This document shows, piece after piece, positions 7,140 through 8,220 of a stretch of 8,220 nt of DNA; position 1 is the stretch's first letter, and each line of letters starts with the position of its first letter. This stretch comes from Clostridia bacterium (lineage in GTDB: Bacteria; Bacillota; Clostridia; Oscillospirales; CAG-272): NCBI GenBank assembly GCA_900763885.1, contig CAAFLY010000181.1, forward strand, positions 1 through 8,220, given 5' to 3'. Both the position numbers and the translations under genes were made by a program. The notes under the pieces were generated by a model, which made no database searches, had not been told where the DNA came from, and was given only the letters and a program-made list of their open reading frames with translations.

Positions 7140-7526
7140 TTAGGTGAAATTGTCGAACGACAGCCGTTCCGCATCCCGCAAATCGTTCAGAGCGACATCG
7201 AGCTGTCCTTTTGCGGAGGCGTATCCAGCGCTGTCCCCGGCGATATACCGCGCCGCCATATCGAAAAATGCATTGCGCACGCGATCGGTATCGGTGTGAC
7301 CGCACAACACATGCAAGAGCTTTTCGCGCTCCGAAAACAGATCATAAAACGCGCGGTACTGCAGCTGAAAGGCACCGAGATCCCGCGCCCCCGAATCCGC
7401 ACGATCCGGAAATTCCGCCAGACGCGCCAAGAGAAAATCCGTCGTGTGCGCCACATACAGCATGTTCAGAACAAGCAGCGCGGTGACAAGGACAAAAACC
7501 GCCACAGCAACCCAAAAAATACGCAT
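7140..7526 (-). CDS. DUF4363 family small membrane-anchored protein
   Basis: The 128-residue protein has one N-terminal hydrophobic segment (about 4-26), a signal anchor or uncleaved signal with no obvious lipobox. A mostly helical domain follows, probably outside the membrane. The C-terminal ERLSFDN (119-125) matches the conserved ERLSLENI-like ending of DUF4363 proteins, and the length fits the family. In Firmicutes these genes commonly sit beside DUF421 (YetF-like) genes, as here. The ATG at 7526 lies 2 nt after the DUF421 stop codon, so the two are almost certainly co-transcribed and probably translationally coupled. The function is unknown; a role at the cell envelope, possibly with the DUF421 partner, is inferred from location only. 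The family call rests on the C-terminal motif, overall shape and the neighbour. Confidence 0.75.
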   Translation of the reverse strand: MRIFWVAVAVFVLVTALLVLNMLYVAHTTDFLLARLAEFPDRADSGARDLGAFQLQYRAFYDLFSEREKLLHVLCGHTDTDRVRNAFFDMAARYIAGDSAGYASAKGQLDVALNDLRDAERLSFDNFT

Positions 7527-7528
7527 AA

Positions 7529-8220
7529 TTATCCTCTATCTTGTTTCAATTGCGCGGAGCATTCCGCTTTTGTCATGAGAAACACCTTTCCGCCGTCATC
7601 GAGAGTGAGCAGAAACACATCCGATACGGCGGTTTTGTGCTTTTTCAGCCAACGTGCGAGCCATATCTCAGATTTTCCGGAAAGAGCAAGATTCTGCGGC
7701 AAAATCGTACCATCGATGATGAGCGCGTGGGCGATCCCGGTCTCCGCGGTGTGGAGAGATACATGATTTGGCGTGAGCGGGGAAAGTTCTGTGCGCGGAA
7801 AGACCGACAATTTTCCGTTTTCCTCCAGAATCGCATACGAAATATCCTCGATCCGTGCGATCCCCTTCTGCCGCAGCTCCGATAATAGTTCGTCGAGCTC
7901 CACCCGATGCTTACGTAAAGCCGGGTAGAGAATTTTGCCAAAGCGAATCACAACTGTCGGACGGCCGTAAAGCATCCGTTTCAACAGGTTGCTTTTGAGC
8001 ATCAGAAAAGATACGATTCCTTCAAGAGACAACAAAAGAAGGACCGGGATCACGGCATACAAAATCGGCAGATCCCGATTGGAGATCGGATTGACCGCCA
8101 GTTCCGAGAGCATAAAGGTGACGATCAGCTCACTGATCTGCAATTCACCCACCTGCCGCTTTCCCATCACACGTAGTGCAAGCACCAGACGTTTCATCGC
8201 CAGTTGATATGCAATGGCAA
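7529..8220 (-). CDS. DUF421 / YetF family membrane protein (5' end beyond window)
   Basis: The visible 229 residues cover most of a DUF421 (YetF, YkjA and relatives) protein. An internal ATG at 8195-8197 is not the likely start. The frame stays open to the right edge and reads AIAYQLA before it, matching the hydrophobic first helix that precedes RxMGKRQxGEL in this family. Numbered from that ATG, VMGKRQVGELQ is at 10-20. The later helices lie near 22-36 and 43-68, and the cytosolic YetF domain follows, including GRPTVVIRFGKI, LDELLSELRQKGI and AILEENGKLSVFP. The first residues and start codon are therefore off-window, as are the promoter and ribosome-binding site. The biochemical role of the family is not established; several members belong to sporulating Firmicutes. 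It is the upstream gene of a two-gene operon with DUF4363. No defects are seen. Confidence 0.9.
   Translation of the reverse strand, partial: AIAYQLAMKRLVLALRVMGKRQVGELQISELIVTFMLSELAVNPISNRDLPILYAVIPVLLLLSLEGIVSFLMLKSNLLKRMLYGRPTVVIRFGKILYPALRKHRVELDELLSELRQKGIARIEDISYAILEENGKLSVFPRTELSPLTPNHVSLHTAETGIAHALIIDGTILPQNLALSGKSEIWLARWLKKHKTAVSDVFLLTLDDGGKVFLMTKAECSAQLKQDRG
7532..7537 (-). promoter_or_regulatory. Ribosome-binding site for DUF4363 inside the DUF421 3' end
   Basis: On the minus strand AGAGGA overlaps the last sense codons of the DUF421 gene, shortly before the ATG at 7526. The placement supports translational coupling of the pair and the chosen DUF4363 start. Confidence 0.65.

Overview
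The window most likely comes from a GC-rich clostridial Firmicute, probably an Oscillospiraceae/Ruminococcaceae-type gut bacterium. This is inferred from three things: the pairing of a DUF421 (YetF-like) gene with a DUF4363 gene, a radical SAM protein fused to a DUF2344 domain, and an RlmB with a long charged N-terminal tail. No rRNA, tRNA, CRISPR array or transposase was found.

Layout. Three genes read rightward. The first (38-1063) is an RlmB/TrmH-type 23S rRNA 2'-O-methyltransferase. The second (1140-4130) encodes a 996-residue membrane protein: about 435 acidic, low-complexity residues, then an eight-helix body that follows the architecture of a P1B-type (heavy-metal) P-type ATPase but has lost its catalytic signatures. 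The third (4302-6911) encodes an 869-residue radical SAM protein (TIGR03960 type) with a C-terminal DUF2344/TIGR03936 domain. An AT-rich gap without a gene (6912-7139) follows. Two leftward genes then converge on the first three: DUF4363 (7140-7526) and DUF421/YetF (7529 to beyond the right edge). They are 2 nt apart and probably translationally coupled.

How the genes relate. RlmB and the radical SAM protein are conserved translation/RNA-associated or housekeeping genes that share a strand with the ATPase-like protein. A direct functional link among the three is not shown by the sequence; the gaps of 76 and 171 nt allow either co-transcription or separate leaders. DUF421 and DUF4363 form a separate small membrane-protein operon.

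The most interesting object is the 1140-4130 product. It keeps the P1B-ATPase topology (four helices, a cytosolic loop, two helices, a large cytosolic loop, two helices). It also keeps recognisable relics of the nucleotide-binding domain. The DKTGT, TGDN and GDGxND motifs and the metal-binding CPx motif are replaced or deleted. It looks like a pseudo-ATPase re-used as a sensor, scaffold or regulator.
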